Origin: Symbiotaphrina buchneri
Taxonomy: Eukaryota; Ascomycota; Symbiotaphrinales; Symbiotaphrinaceae
Direction of reading: 5' to 3'
Length of the DNA stretch: 64,000 nt
NCBI GenBank assembly: GCA_001599915.1
Contig: BCIG01000031.1
Coordinates: 1-64,000, forward strand
Shown: in pieces, positions 51,162 to 62,520 of the stretch
How the letters are laid out: each line of letters opens with the position of its first letter
How positions within the stretch are numbered: the stretch's first letter is position 1
The notes under the pieces: generated by a model
Seen by the model: only the letters and a program-made list of their open reading frames with translations
Database searches by the model: none
Told to the model about the DNA's origin: nothing
Translations under genes and position numbers: made by a program

Positions 51162-53633
51162 CTAGGAACGCCTCTGCACGGGTCCATCATCGAGCTCCAC
51201 GCCAATAGAGGCATCAGCAGCAGTAGTAGCAGCAGCAGCGACATCAGCAGCCAACCCCACAGCGCCAACGTTCGGGCCATGCACTCCTACGACGAGCACG
51301 GCGTCTTTGCGCCCGGTGAGTTCTTCTGCAGGCTGAATTCTTTCTTCCAATCCACCTGCAGGCTCATGTAGCTGGCCCTTCTGCCCAGAGGCAGGCTCAG
51401 CAGCATCAGCATTATCACCCTCGTCACCAGCACCACTTCCCTTCCCAACATCCTCCTTTCCCTTTTCACCCCCCTCTTCCTCCCCCTTCTTAACACCCCC
51501 CTCACCATCCCCCTCCCACACAGTCCCCCACCCACCACCACCAGTAGTGCCGTCATCCTCCCAGACGACACCACCCTTACTAGCCTCCTCGATCAGCGCA
51601 GCCGAGGCGGGACGTTTTTGGCCTGAGCGCGGATCCCACTCCCAGCCTTCGCGCAGCCAGGCCCAGCGCAGGAAGGCGCGCAGCTCTTTGTCGAGCGGGA
51701 GGACGCGCTTCCATTCTGGTTCGAAGCCTGCTGGTGCTAGTGCTGATGCTGCTGATGCTGGGGTGGGTGGGGTGGGTGGGGTGGGTGGTGACGAGGAGGA
51801 GGAGGATGATGATGAGGGAAGGAGAGGAGGGGTTGTGGTTGTGGTTAAGGATGTAGGGCGGTCGGTGGTCGGTGGAGACGGATACAGCGGGTCTGTACAC
51901 GTTGTTTCTTCGTCTGTAGTTGCGGTTTCTGACTTCAGAGGCGTGGGTGCCGTCGGGCTGACCGTGTCCAAGGCAGCAGCTTCCTCCAGCTTCATCTGTG
52001 CATGCCTCATCCTCAGCCGTTCCGCACACCGGTCCGCACCCTCTCCATTCCATCCCTCCGCCACGCCCCGAAGGACATCGCGGCAGAAGATACGCCAGCT
52101 ATCAATTGCATACGGGCCTGCAGTCGGCAAATGGGCAATCTCCCACGCGCCGCTGCGGGGATCCACGCTCTCATCACAGAGTACCTCGCCAACCTTAACA
52201 TCCCGGCCATCGCCGCGAGCGGGGTAGTGGAGTTTGCGATACCGTCTGTCGCGCTGCGGAGGGTTGGCGAGCCAGGCTTTGGCGAACTCGATGTAGCGCC
52301 GCGCGCGTGTGTTTTGGAGCCCGAGGTGCGCGATTAATGGCGTGATGCTGTCTGGTGAGGCGGATGCGAGAGCACTGGGCGTGGGGAAGTGCGTGATGAG
52401 CGTGTGCAGTGCTGGGATGGCCTGCATGCCGCGGGTGCGATTGAGGAGCGTTGTTGCGAGGAGCAGGTGGAAGGGGTGTGCGGCGAGCGTTTCTTGGATG
52501 AGGCCGAAGGTGGGAGATGAGAGTGGTGGGAAAGGAATGCAGGACTGGAGGGGAGAGCGTGAAGGTTTGGTCTTGGGTGGAGTGGGGAAGTAGGGTGATT
52601 TGGTGGGCACCGGGATGAAGTAAGGTGAGCGTGTAGAGGTGCGCTCTTTGATCGGTTTCGATTTTGAAGGGGGTGAAGGTGAGGTGTGAGAAGTTGGTGT
52701 AAATGGTGGGGAAGGGATCCCGGAGATATGAGCTGTTGGCGAGGATCTGACTGAGCTGGGAGTCGAAGGAGGTGATGATAGCGGGCTCGAAGTGTTTGAC
52801 TCCGGGATATTTCCTAGTTCGTTGTCCGTCTCGTAGAAAGTTGATATAGCGTGTTGGAGGACAGCTCGGTCTTCTTCAGGTGCCGTCTCGAGCATCGCAT
52901 CGATCTCTGCATCCGAAAAGGCATCCAGGTCATAGAGAACGACATCCCCCGTCGATGGATCGGGTGACACTTCCACAGGACCCGGTAATTCAATCTTCCT
53001 CCTCTTTGCGGGCGATACGGGAAAGTCGGCATCCCCATCATCACAACCATCCAATTGCTTTAAGCTCTTCGTTTCTCCAGACAATGTATTACCAGCCCGT
53101 GGTTTTCTCATGTTAATCCCTGCAGCAGCCATCGCCATATCCGTAACTGCTTTCAGCAGAGCAATCCTCTCTTCCTCCGGTGCATTTTTGGACATCCAGA
53201 TGAGCTCCTCCTCCGTGAAGCCCTCAAGATCAAAATCGAAGAACTCCTCTTCTGCATCGACTTCAGACTCAAGGCCAGTACCAGCTTCAGAAGTCCGTAG
53301 ATCACCAGGCCGAGCACCCAGCTTCCCATGATCTAAGGCCCTACCGCGTCGAAGCAGTTCCGGGCCTCGAAGGTCCTCCGCAGCATCCGGCCCGAAGACA
53401 TCACCACCACCATCCACCAGCTCATCCTCCGCTCCCCTCAGAGCCATTCGCAGCGCGGCCCTCTCCTCGTCCGGCGCAAACTCCAACATCCACTCAATCT
53501 CCTCTCGCTCGAAACCGTCGAGGTTATATGTCTCCTCCCACTGCACGTCAGCCTCGCCGTCATCTTCCTTTGACAGTGCAGCTGTATCACCCCCGCGCGA
53601 GGCCGGCGCCCTATGCCCCATTCCTAGTCCCAT
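51162..53633 (-). CDS. MBD4-like HhH-GPD DNA glycosylase with triple N-terminal motif
   Basis: A frame of 823 codons from ATG 53633. The catalytic domain at about 376-522 follows vertebrate MBD4: FGLIQETLAAHPFHLLLATT, LNRTRGMQAIPAL, LGLQNTRARRYIEFAKAW, and GPYAIDSWRIFCRDV, with the catalytic Asp at 511 (MBD4: GKYGNDSYRIFC). The last family helix (WKRVLPLDKELRAFLRWAWL) comes only after a Ser/Thr/Pro-rich insert of about 110 residues. It should remove T or U mispaired with G. Three copies of an acidic ~30-residue motif (YDLDxFxxxEIDxML, then APEEDRAxL) precede it at about 36-65, 133-163 and 234-263. There is no methyl-CpG-binding domain. The tail after about 680 is low-complexity and may include an unspliced intron. 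Confidence 0.85.
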   Translation of the reverse strand: MGLGMGHRAPASRGGDTAALSKEDDGEADVQWEETYNLDGFEREEIEWMLEFAPDEERAALRMALRGAEDELVDGGGDVFGPDAAEDLRGPELLRRGRALDHGKLGARPGDLRTSEAGTGLESEVDAEEEFFDFDLEGFTEEELIWMSKNAPEEERIALLKAVTDMAMAAAGINMRKPRAGNTLSGETKSLKQLDGCDDGDADFPVSPAKRRKIELPGPVEVSPDPSTGDVVLYDLDAFSDAEIDAMLETAPEEDRAVLQHAISTFYETDNELGNIPESNTSSPLSSPPSTPSSVRSSPTAHISGIPSPPFTPTSHTSPSPPSKSKPIKERTSTRSPYFIPVPTKSPYFPTPPKTKPSRSPLQSCIPFPPLSSPTFGLIQETLAAHPFHLLLATTLLNRTRGMQAIPALHTLITHFPTPSALASASPDSITPLIAHLGLQNTRARRYIEFAKAWLANPPQRDRRYRKLHYPARGDGRDVKVGEVLCDESVDPRSGAWEIAHLPTAGPYAIDSWRIFCRDVLRGVAEGWNGEGADRCAERLRMRHAQMKLEEAAALDTVSPTAPTPLKSETATTDEETTCTDPLYPSPPTTDRPTSLTTTTTPPLLPSSSSSSSSSPPTPPTPPTPASAASALAPAGFEPEWKRVLPLDKELRAFLRWAWLREGWEWDPRSGQKRPASAALIEEASKGGVVWEDDGTTGGGGWGTVWEGDGEGGVKKGEEEGGEKGKEDVGKGSGAGDEGDNADAAEPASGQKGQLHEPAGGLEERIQPAEELTGRKDAVLVVGVHGPNVGAVGLAADVAAAATTAADASIGVELDDGPVQRRS

Positions 53634-53800
53634 CTTGAAGAGCCTTGATTATTGTGCCATTGCCGTCCTCATCTTTTGTAGCGAAATCATCGGAGCCAGA
53701 GGAGTCGGAGGGTGCGATGCGAGAGCTGCAAGGTGTGTGGTCCGGTTTGAGTGGGAGAGATTCGTCAATTGAGAGAGTGAGTGCGGGAACGAGCGAGTGA

Positions 53801-53896
53801 GCTTCGTCAAGTGGGTTTCATCAAGTGAATTTCATCAGGTGAGTTCCGTCGAGCAAGTTTCGTCGAGCCAGTCTCGTCGAATGCGTCTCCTCGAGC
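53801..53896. repeat. 15-bp degenerate minisatellite
   Basis: Six to seven units of about 15 bp built on TTCRTCRAGTGNRTT stand in a row (for example TTTCATCAAGTGAAT and CCGTCGAGCAAGTTT), ending in a short AGC run at 53896-53908. It lies 170-260 bp before the glycosylase start, in its promoter or leader. Confidence 0.6.
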
Positions 53897-53984
53897 AGCA
53901 GCAGCAGGAGCAACTGAACCAGCAATCCCCTCTTTCTTCCCTCTCCTGTCCCTTTCGAAGATGCAAATCGTATCCCTGTAGCTA

Positions 53985-54056
53985 CCTAAGCTACCTCGCT
54001 GGCTAACTTGCCGGCTAGCTAGGTAGCTAGCTAACTCGCCGGCTCGCTGTCTGGCA
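53985..54056. repeat. GCTA-rich imperfect palindrome and direct repeat
   Basis: TAGCTACCTAAGCTACC at the left is roughly the inverse of GGCTAGCTAGGTAGCTAGC at the right, and GCTAACTYGCCGGCTMGCT occurs twice as a direct repeat. It could form a hairpin. Confidence 0.5.
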
Positions 54057-54882
54057 GATGAGAAGCAACCCGGGGCAGAGCAAATAAAAGCAAGTGAAAG
54101 CAAGCAAAGCAAGACGGACCAAACAAGCCAATGATGGCCCGCCTGCCCTATCCTTCTGTCTGCCAATGGCTTTGACTCGTTTGGGGGTTGTTGCTGGAAG
54201 GGATAGAAGGCGGACTGAGGTGAGAGCTCGGCGGAGGCTGCTATCCGCAGAGAGCTGGAGGATCGACGGTGCGGACGGCAAGCTCCGTCCTCCGGAGTAA
54301 GTCGCTATCGATGGGATGCCGCAACTTCTGATAATAGGACTTCAACTATTCTGCTTTGAGATCTCCAGCTACCCTAGTTTAACTATTTTAATACCTCGAG
54401 GCATACGAAAACCGGGCTACAAAGGCATACTGGGACGGAGAAGGGAAGGATACTCATATCATATCACGTTATAACATGTATCTCATCTTAAGGTAAATTT
54501 GGGATGCCCGTATAATGATCCTTACTCGAGTGATCTATCTACAAGCGCGTAAGGAAGTAATGAAGAATCGTGTGGATGGTAGAGTAGATGCTCAAATGCA
54601 TGTGTATACAAATAGACCTATGTATAGAGATATAGACATATGGCTTTCTTGAGAGCCGCGCTGCTGTATATACGATGCTAGTACGTAGGAGGAGGGGAGG
54701 GAGGGAGGGAGAGGATATGTATGTACCGAAGACGAGGGAAAAAGAGAAGAGAAAGAGGAGAAGACCACCCAGGAAGTCTTCCCAGATGAGACCGAAAACG
54801 CCAAAGATGCCCTCCCCGAAGATCTGTGCACTGCTCCTCCACCCAATTCTATACACCTCCCCCCTCACCAATCCCCATCCTC
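54057..54882. other. Intergenic, no supportable gene
   Basis: (AAGC)n-like stretches occur at 54085-54112 and a GGGAGGGAGGGAGAGGA tract at about 54694-54712. Short frames only. This is the 3' side of the DHA1 transporter and the 5' side of the glycosylase. Confidence 0.5.
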
Positions 54883-56719
54883 CTACAACTTCACGGGATA
54901 CTTCTTCCTCAACCACTCCCCATAACGATACAACACCATCGGAATCGGACACAACGCCAGCGCAATGAACCCCAACAGACTATTCCCCCACCCCAGCCCC
55001 AACTTGTTATACATCTTCTCGCCCGCCAGGGGCAGCACCGCACCGACAATACTTCTTAGCACCGTGGTAGCCGCCATCGCGCTCGCCGCATGCAGCGTAA
55101 ACGCATCCACACAATACGTCATGACGGGCATGAACGCGCTCAGCATGCCCACGCCCACAAACAGCGTGCCGATGATCGGCACGATCCAATGCACGTGCGC
55201 CTGCGCGCTCCAGCCGTACCAGAACAGTCCGACTGGGATGCACGGCGCGCCATACACCATAGGCGGAAGGCGGTATTCGGGTTTCATTTCGCCATTGGCG
55301 GATTTGCGTTTGAGGATCTTGTCGCTCCAGACGCCGACGACGGCGACGCCGACGAGCGAGCCGAGGCCGACGCCGAGGTAGGTCAGCCCGACGGTGCCGG
55401 TGCTGAAGGCGTATTGGTCTTCGAAGACGAGCGGGAAGGTCGTGAAGAGCAGGTACAGGTACCCGTAGACGATGGCCATGAACATGGAGAGCGAGAGCAC
55501 GATGGGTGAGAGGAAGAGGAGTTTGGTGGGCCGGATGATGGCGACCATGAAGAGTTGGCGGGGCGTTAGGCCTTTGTCCATGACGCTTTGGTAGGCTGGG
55601 TCGCCGGTCTCTTTGCGGAGACGCGCGGCTTTGAGGGACAGGATTCGCGGGCCGTAGGTTTCGCGCAGGATGAAGGCGCTGGCGATACTGATGACGCCGG
55701 ACTGAGGATGTTAGACAGATGAAAGCGTGTGTGGGGAAAGAGACATACCAGGATCGCAAGCAGCCAGAATACCCATCTCCAGCCCTCTGCTTCAGCCAAG
55801 AACCCTCCCGCAACAGGACCGATAACCGGGCCCATGATCGGCCCCAGAGCCATCAGAGCCATAGCGCCGCCTCTACGCTCCTGCGGGATAACGTCGGCAA
55901 TGGTACCGCCTCCCAGTGTCAACGGCGCCGAGCCAGCACACCCCTCCAGGAAACGGAACGCGGTCAACATGCTGAGGCTCTTGCTGAGCGCACAAGCGAC
56001 TGTGAAGATGATGAACAGCACGTTGCAGGCATGATAGATGTATAGCCGGCCGTAGAGCTCGGACAGAGGGGCGAGTATTATAGGCCCGATACCGAATCCT
56101 AGCACGTACACGGAGACGACGAATGAGGCGAGCAGGGTGTTGTCGGAGTTGAACTCGACCATGAGCTCTGGGACGCCGGGAGCGAACATGGAAGATGCAA
56201 GAGGTCTGGAGAAGTGTCAGTAACCTCAAAAGGACACAAGCACATACACAGGAAGGAGGAATAACAAGACACTCACGTAGTAAACGTAATCGCACTAACA
56301 CAAAACACCGCTCCCCATCTCGTCACACTATTCCAATTCATCGGGTTCTTCGGGTCATCGGGCCCATCCCAAGTCACCGCATGCGGATCATGATCATTCG
56401 GCGCCTTCTCCACCGCCGTCTCATCCGTATTCGCCGCCGACCCCTCCTGCGATCCCTTTTCCAAGTCATGGCTGGCGGGCTTGGCAATGCCGACGCGATG
56501 CCCATCCTTCCCTGCAACCTCAGCCGCCTCCTCCTCGGCGCTCACATACCCCAGATTGCTGGCGATGTCGGCATCGTGGCCTTCGTACGCCGCGAGCTCT
56601 TCTCGTTCGCGCAGGGTGTGGACGCGCTGCAGATGTGGAGGGTGCGATGTGGGGTTTTCGGGTGTGGAGTCGGCGTGGGCTGTTGGCGCGCTGATGTGTT
56701 CTGTGGCCGGGTCCGCCAT
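54883..56719 (-). CDS. MFS transporter, DHA1 (polyamine/drug) type
   Basis: Minus-strand exons 56719-56277, 56205-55749 and 55701-54883 join in frame to 572 residues across 71- and 47-bp introns. A long acidic cytosolic N-terminus ends in [12 protein letters not shown], the usual lead-in to helix 1 in this fungal branch. Then come [30 protein letters not shown] (motif A), [18 protein letters not shown] (motif B region), [15 protein letters not shown] (motif C, an antiporter mark) and, in the second half, [14 protein letters not shown]. It should export a small molecule at the plasma membrane by proton antiport. The substrate cannot be read from sequence, and polyamines, drugs or metabolites are all possible. 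No biosynthetic genes lie beside it. Confidence 0.92.
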
Positions 56720-58376
56720 GCTGCGGAGCTGGAATTGCGAGAGGAGTTAGCCATGGTGATACGACACGGCTGATTGCAGAGAGTGTATATCCCCAATTGG
56801 GTTCTTTTGAACGTGTTTGGTACGACTCTAGGCGGAGAAGCAGTGCTGCACACTGGGCACTCACAATATGGGTGACTAATCGGAAGTGGGGAAGCACAAC
56901 AAGGCCGTCCGAGGATGCTCGCTAACGAGCGATCAGGCGTTCTGGAGCAAGGTCCCCTCAGGGCTCTGGGATGTTCGAGAGGCAGAAGAAAGAGAGAGCC
57001 GTGAAGTTCTGCTCTCAAAGGAGAGAAGCCAGAGAGAAACAGAAGCGGAAGATCGTGGGATTAAATAAACGGAATTAAGCAAAAGCCGGCAGTAGGCAGC
57101 AAAGGGCGCACCCAGGAAAAAGGGAGTCAAGACGAACGAGATCGGCCAGGCTCAAATACTCAACCGCTGCTACGGCGCAAAAGCAACAATGTCTTAAAAA
57201 ACGAAGCCAGAATTCCCGCCCAGTCGGCACTAGGAAGCCGAACGAAAGCGCGATGCCAAAGCACCAACCTCAAAGTGCCAATCCCATCAATTAAACCCCG
57301 TCATAAAAACTAGCACCTCCCTGATAGCCCTCTCACCCCTGTTTCACGCCACAGGGAGCAACCCTGTCTCTGCCTCGACTTCCTGCCACCCCGGAAGCTC
57401 GTCTACCCGGCGCGGAGCCAAAGCATGCCAAGGCCCTTCTAGCGCCGCGGTGGTCGGTGGTCGGTGATCGGTCCACGGTTTGGCACCGTCCCGTGCGCTG
57501 AGGGTCCAATCATCGTGAAGGATTGGGTGCCAGATCCCCAAGGAAGCTCGCTTATGGCTCGGGTTCTCTCCACATAAGCTTAAGAGGGAGACCCGCGGAA
57601 TCTCCATGGCGCTGGAACTCTGCTGGAAAAGGGAGGGCCGATTTCGGGGATGATGGACGCTGGGACTGGGTCGAGATGTGATGTTCTGTGTAGGATTGTG
57701 TTGGAGGGACATTTGGTTTACGAGGGTAGGCAACGGGGTGTAATGCAGGTTTGATGATGCTCCATGGACATCCCATGGGTGGTACCGGTAGTGGTGATGA
57801 TGACAAATGAAGGCCACGCGTGTACAGTAGTAAATTGAAGCTTCTCTAGACGTGCTCTCGCACCAGCAGTGCTAGCATACCAACAAGAAAAGTACTATCA
57901 CTGTATCATGTTGTGTCTAGATATGGCAATCTCATCATGTGTGATGTTCTCTTAGCTAATGATAATGCTGGCATCATACAGGACAACTACTTTCCATCAA
58001 GTGTTTCCATTGCAGACATACACACTGATCACAATCCAATTACTGGTAATGGCCTAAGAATATGGGCAAGGAGGCTCTGCACAAGGCAGAAAAGCTGATT
58101 TTTGCATTCATGCTGCTTTGATTCTCAGCTGTGTTCATCCGGAGACTTCCGCGCTGCGGATAAAGCCCGCAGCTTCATCATTCCTTCCATTTCATCAATA
58201 TTCCTTGACCACCCATGCTTGACCACCCATCTTCCCTGCGTCCACCCTCCAACACCACCTCCGTCCATCTCTACTTCCTCTCGCTTCTCCTCCTTTGACC
58301 TCCACCCCTTCTCTCTCTCCGCTCACCACCACCACCACCACCAGACACCAGTCAACCACGCCAACCCACCTGACCT
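56720..58376. other. Intergenic, no supportable gene
   Basis: The first 350 bases are the presumed promoter of the transporter. Minus frames near 57344-57817 lack motifs and intron partners. A (CAC)n tract lies at about 58324-58345, just past the stop of the next gene. Confidence 0.4.
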
Positions 58377-60374
58377 TCACAGCGGCCGGCCAGGCGGTCG
58401 ACGAGGTGACCTCGCAGGAATTGGCGGAGGCGGAGGACTTCTTGAGGGCGCCGGCGGAAGAGGAGACGACACGGGCAGCACCAGCAGCGGTGATGTAGGT
58501 GCTTGGTGTGCCGCTGCCGCTGGCACTGCTTCGTTGAGGTTGACTGGTTGACGGTTGAGCCGCCGTGCCGCCTCCTCGTTCCGCGACTGCATGCTCGGCG
58601 ACATGAGCATGTCCTCGGGCCTGGCGCGGCGATGATTATGCCGGCCAGCCCTTGGCGTCTGCGGTGTGGTGCTGGTGATGATGGCTGTTGTCGTGAAGTT
58701 GAGCGAACCCCGCGACAGAGGCACGGGTGGTGCTTGTCGAGGGGGCGAGAGAGTGACCTCGGCCAGCCGGGTCGAGAAGGGGACACGAGGCAACACGCCA
58801 GGTGACTGCGCGTGCCTGACCGGGCGAGAGCTTCCGACGGAGGTGTCGACCGGTGCAAGTTGAGGAACCCGCCGCCGAGCCGCGAGGCTCGCCGACTGGT
58901 CTTGCATCCCGGCCTGGGATCTTCCGCTCTGCGCCGACGACGATGGACTCGGGGACCAGCCCCTTGTCGTCGCCGTCTCCACTGCACGTTCGAATGGAAG
59001 TGGCTGACTTGGAACACCTTCTCGGACACTGGCGCCGATCCGGGGACCAGCACCAGCGTTGGCGGGCCGTGTGATGAACGGGTCCACGCCGTTGTTGACA
59101 AAGGTGTCCGCGTCAACCAGCCCTTCTAGTTGCAGCGGACGGTTAGGTCCGGCGAGTACGAACCTGCGGTCTACCTCGAAGCGTGCGTGTTGACGGCCTA
59201 TGCAGTGGGGAGTGTTAGAAGAGTTATGGTCAAGGCATGATGGCTTACCTTGGTTGCCGCCACCATAACTTCCTCTGGCTACAGGCCCCGGGCCTCCGGA
59301 CTGACGACCTGCACATGCATTAGTGGGAAGACACGTCAGGCAGGTGATTGACAACTTACTATAAATGTCGCCAGCCGGGCCGGGCTGACCAGCCATCCCA
59401 AACTGCCTTGCAGTGTCGCTAGCAGCAGCCGAAGCTGCTGCAGCTTCAGCTGCCATCGTATGCTCCCTGCGAACCAAATGAAGAAGTCAGCAAGCCACTC
59501 GGCAAAGCAGTCGATGAATAACACAAGAAACAAAAGACACGCTGGTTCAGAATGATAGTTGGAGTGAGTGAGTGCGACAACGAAACAGATTTGTTTTCTC
59601 AATGGAAGAGCCAGAAGAGCCAGCATGGCCGTTCCTCGGATAGACCTTGGGTCTCATCACAGCAGCAGGGTGGGTGGGGACAGATGGGGTTACAAGAAGG
59701 ATGAATGCTTACTCCCAGCCATGAAGACAGAACGCAGACCGCAGACGTGCGCTCGCGTTGGCACACTCGGTGCCGCCCAGGGCGACCGGACGGTAAGGCC
59801 CAGCCGACCTGGCCCATGATGGAGCGTGAAGAGGACCATCAGAAAGAAGAAGAAGAAGAGGAAGAGGAAGAGGATGAATGGTTGATGGGATGATGGAACC
59901 ACCCATCCTTGGATGATGGAGTGAGTGAGTGGTGGTCGACGTGTGTGCGTCGGGAGGTGTAGGAAAGACGGAGGAAAGTGAGGACGAACGCAAACAGAGG
60001 AGGTATTTATAGGAAGGGAAAACAGGACGTGATCTGGCTGTTTGTGGGCGACGACTAAGCGCTGAGGCCGGGCGACGGCGACGGCGGGAGGACGGGACGA
60101 CAGGGCGACGACGACATCATAGGACCAGTAGACCAAGCGCAGAGGGGAAAGAAGTAGAGCGAGCGAATGAATGGACTTACCCCTGAGCTTGCGGTGATGG
60201 TGAATCACGACGGAGATCGGCCTTGGACTTCTTGCCAAAGAGCCACCTCCTATGCCCCTTTCCGCCCTGGTCTGCTTTTTCTTTATTGTGCTTGCTTTCT
60301 TTCGTGTCTCTTTTGTCTCCTTGATCAAGGCTGTTGCTCTCCTCTGACCGATTGTCCTTGGTATCGCGTTTCAT
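58377..60374 (-). CDS. Disordered proline/serine-rich protein
   Basis: Minus-strand exons 60374-60181, 59466-59360, 59308-59249 and 59197-58377 join in frame to 393 residues. The first intron is unusually long (714 bp) and holds a GAA/GAG tract; the others are 51 bp each. Exon 1 is Lys/Asp/Glu-rich (MKRDTKDNRSEESNSLDQGD, then GKGHRRWLFGKKSKADLRRD). Exon 2 gives an Ala-rich helix (MAAEAAAASAAASDTARQF), exon 3 a Gly stretch (RGSYGGGNQG), and exon 4 a Ser/Pro/Thr/Arg-rich region ending in a proline run (RSPPPPPIPARSPRRPPG). There are no cysteines in the joined protein and no recognised domain. The composition suggests an RNA-, actin- or SH3-binding scaffold, which is only a guess. All four joins keep frame, which supports the model. 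Confidence 0.62.
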
Positions 60375-62520
60375 TTTGCTGCTGGGTACCGTGGAGGAGA
60401 CTAGGTGATTTGTGGGAAGTATGAGTTTGGGATCTTATGATTTCTGATGGTGGTAGGAATTAACGCTTGTGAGTATTCGCAATACCGGAAAGAGCTTGGG
60501 ATGTGATATCTCTTCAGAACTCTGGAAAGGGAAATATGAGAGCCTTGGAGAAATGCTTCAGCTGACTCTGTCAGTCTTGGACGTGTGGGAGGTCAACGCG
60601 GTTCACAGAACTGTAGTCGAAAAAGCACGAGATCGGCCAACAAGATCCGGAGTTCTGGATCGAGACTTCGAAGACGGCCTTCTCGTGGAGCCTGGGGTAT
60701 TCAGAGACGATTGTCCTTGAGAGCTTCCGGTCGACTTAATACCAGTTGGAAAGAGAGGTCGAGAGTGAGCAGGTGCTGCTGGACCTGAGGCACTGATGTG
60801 CAATATGATAGAGGGTTCTCGTGGGTTCAACCGGTAGTAGACCTCGCAAGATCTCCAAGACTTGCTGGATTGCCGACGAAGATTGTGTTTAGTTGAGAGC
60901 GTATGTGGTGGAGAGCTATAGAACGAGTGCCGAGAGAACCTCGGAAAGGCGAAGACGTCGACTGAAATGGCGTGTAAGGATCGGAAAGAGCTCTTTGGAG
61001 CTGGAGAAGAGCTGTGGGCCGGAGATTGTATGATGTTGGAGATATTGAGTCCTTGATGGAGTGTGTGAGATCCGATTGAGGAGCCTGATATATCAGGTAT
61101 CCAGGAGGAGATAAAGAGAAGCTTGTGGGATCTGAAGACTGTGTGGTAAGCCTTTCTGGTCTGATGAGCAACGGGGGGTATACTGGATTTGCAGCAGGGA
61201 CGGACTAACCAAATCGTCTTTTTGAAGAAAATATGGGAAGACTTGAGCTCAAGGTCCGGATAATCCGATGATTGGATTGGACTATGTCCGCGCCTTGGCC
61301 GGAGGAGATGGCTTTGCTGGAAGGAAGGCTTTGCTGGAAAAGCAACTTTGCAACACCATACACTGATGTCCGAGGTCGTTCGTAAGATACTCCGCTTTTG
61401 GAGTCTATGATCACCAAACTCCTGAGGAGAATGTCTCGATGCAGAGCAAGGGGTACGATCCGCGGAAGCGTCGCGAACGCGCTAAGCGTCTAACAAAGAA
61501 GTTATGAAGGCACTGAAAAGCTCGAACAGCCTTAACGCAGGCAGGTAAGAGTAGGAAGATCTTCTTTCAGATCAAGAATGCGTTCGGGCGTTGCCTAGAC
61601 CGTGATGGAGTCAAAGAATGTATGTCTTTAGCTGCAGAAGGTAGTTGGAAAGCTTGAAAGAAGGCAGAGATGTCTCGAGAAGGCTTCAGAACTGGTGATG
61701 AGACTGAAGGAGAGCGCCGGGGGAGGGCGAGAGAGGTTTCTACTGCAATAGGCGCCATGATATGGAATCACTGACCGGAGGCCGGAGCAAGACGCCGATT
61801 GGTCGGTGTTGATGATGGTTTGGGATATAACATTCACGGACGGAGGGCGGTCAGAGGTTGTGCCGGAACTTCTACTACGGTGTGTATGATGGGATACCAG
61901 AAGAGGAAAGAAGGGAGCTGGGAAGAGTCATGGTTTTCTCGTTGCTATACATGCTGGAAGGTCTAGGACGCTGGAATGTGTCTTTGAGGCACGTCTGTAG
62001 GCTGACTACGACAATATGCTAAATGGAGGCATAAGAGGGGTACGATGTTGACTCTATTTGGGTAGAGAGAGTGATGAGCAAAGTAAGAACGGGTATTACC
62101 ACTCTCCTTTACTGCATTAGAGATTCCGCTCCCTGCTCAGGTACGCCTACTCACCTGCAAGGCACCAGCAAAGCTAACCTGTTGAGAGAGGCAATGAAGC
62201 AATTCTGGTAGTGGATGCTGGAGCATCCTGGAACTAACAGCATAATAGCTACAGACAATGCAAAGCGGACAGTGTAAGAATTGCAAATAAAATTCAGCAA
62301 AGATAGAGCGACAATATGATTAATACAAACAGATGAATGGTGCAGCAACATATGCAAGTAAAGTGCGACGGCGTGGCTGCATAAATGAAGAACAATCTTC
62401 TGTTCCTTCGCATGGTGCACTGCCTGCATTGAAACAAACGCGGCCAAATATACCACAAAGGTCCAATACATATGCAACTGAACAAGAAGAGGACCAATGC
62501 TGAAAGATTGCAAGGAGCCC
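60375..62520 (-). other. Gene-poor; Ser/Pro-rich minus-strand segments
   Basis: Three minus frames look coding by composition: 61758-61567 (starts MAPIAVETSLALPRRSPSVS), 61417-61205 (KLLFQQSLPSSKAISSGQGA) and 61171-60827 (LQRALSDPYTPFQSTSSPFR). I tried to splice them into one Ser/Pro-rich gene, but the phases did not match at the available GT-AG sites. They may be a worn or mis-spliced gene. 61800-62520 shows nothing beyond the 3' side of the next gene. Confidence 0.3.

Noticed and set aside
51547-52227. 226-codon plus frame opposite the glycosylase
   Set aside because: It is antisense to a well-supported glycosylase domain and its low-complexity insert.
55007-55813. 268-codon minus frame, Arg/His-rich
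   Set aside because: It is a shadow of the DHA1 transporter exon 3, with typical Arg/His/Pro shadow composition.
58352-59116. 254-codon minus frame, Arg/Ser-rich
   Set aside because: It overlaps the last exon of the proline-rich gene in another frame and does not link to its other exons.
60827-61758. A single spliced Ser/Pro-rich minus-strand gene
   Set aside because: The three open segments look coding, but their phases do not match at the available splice sites. They are listed only as a gene-poor stretch.
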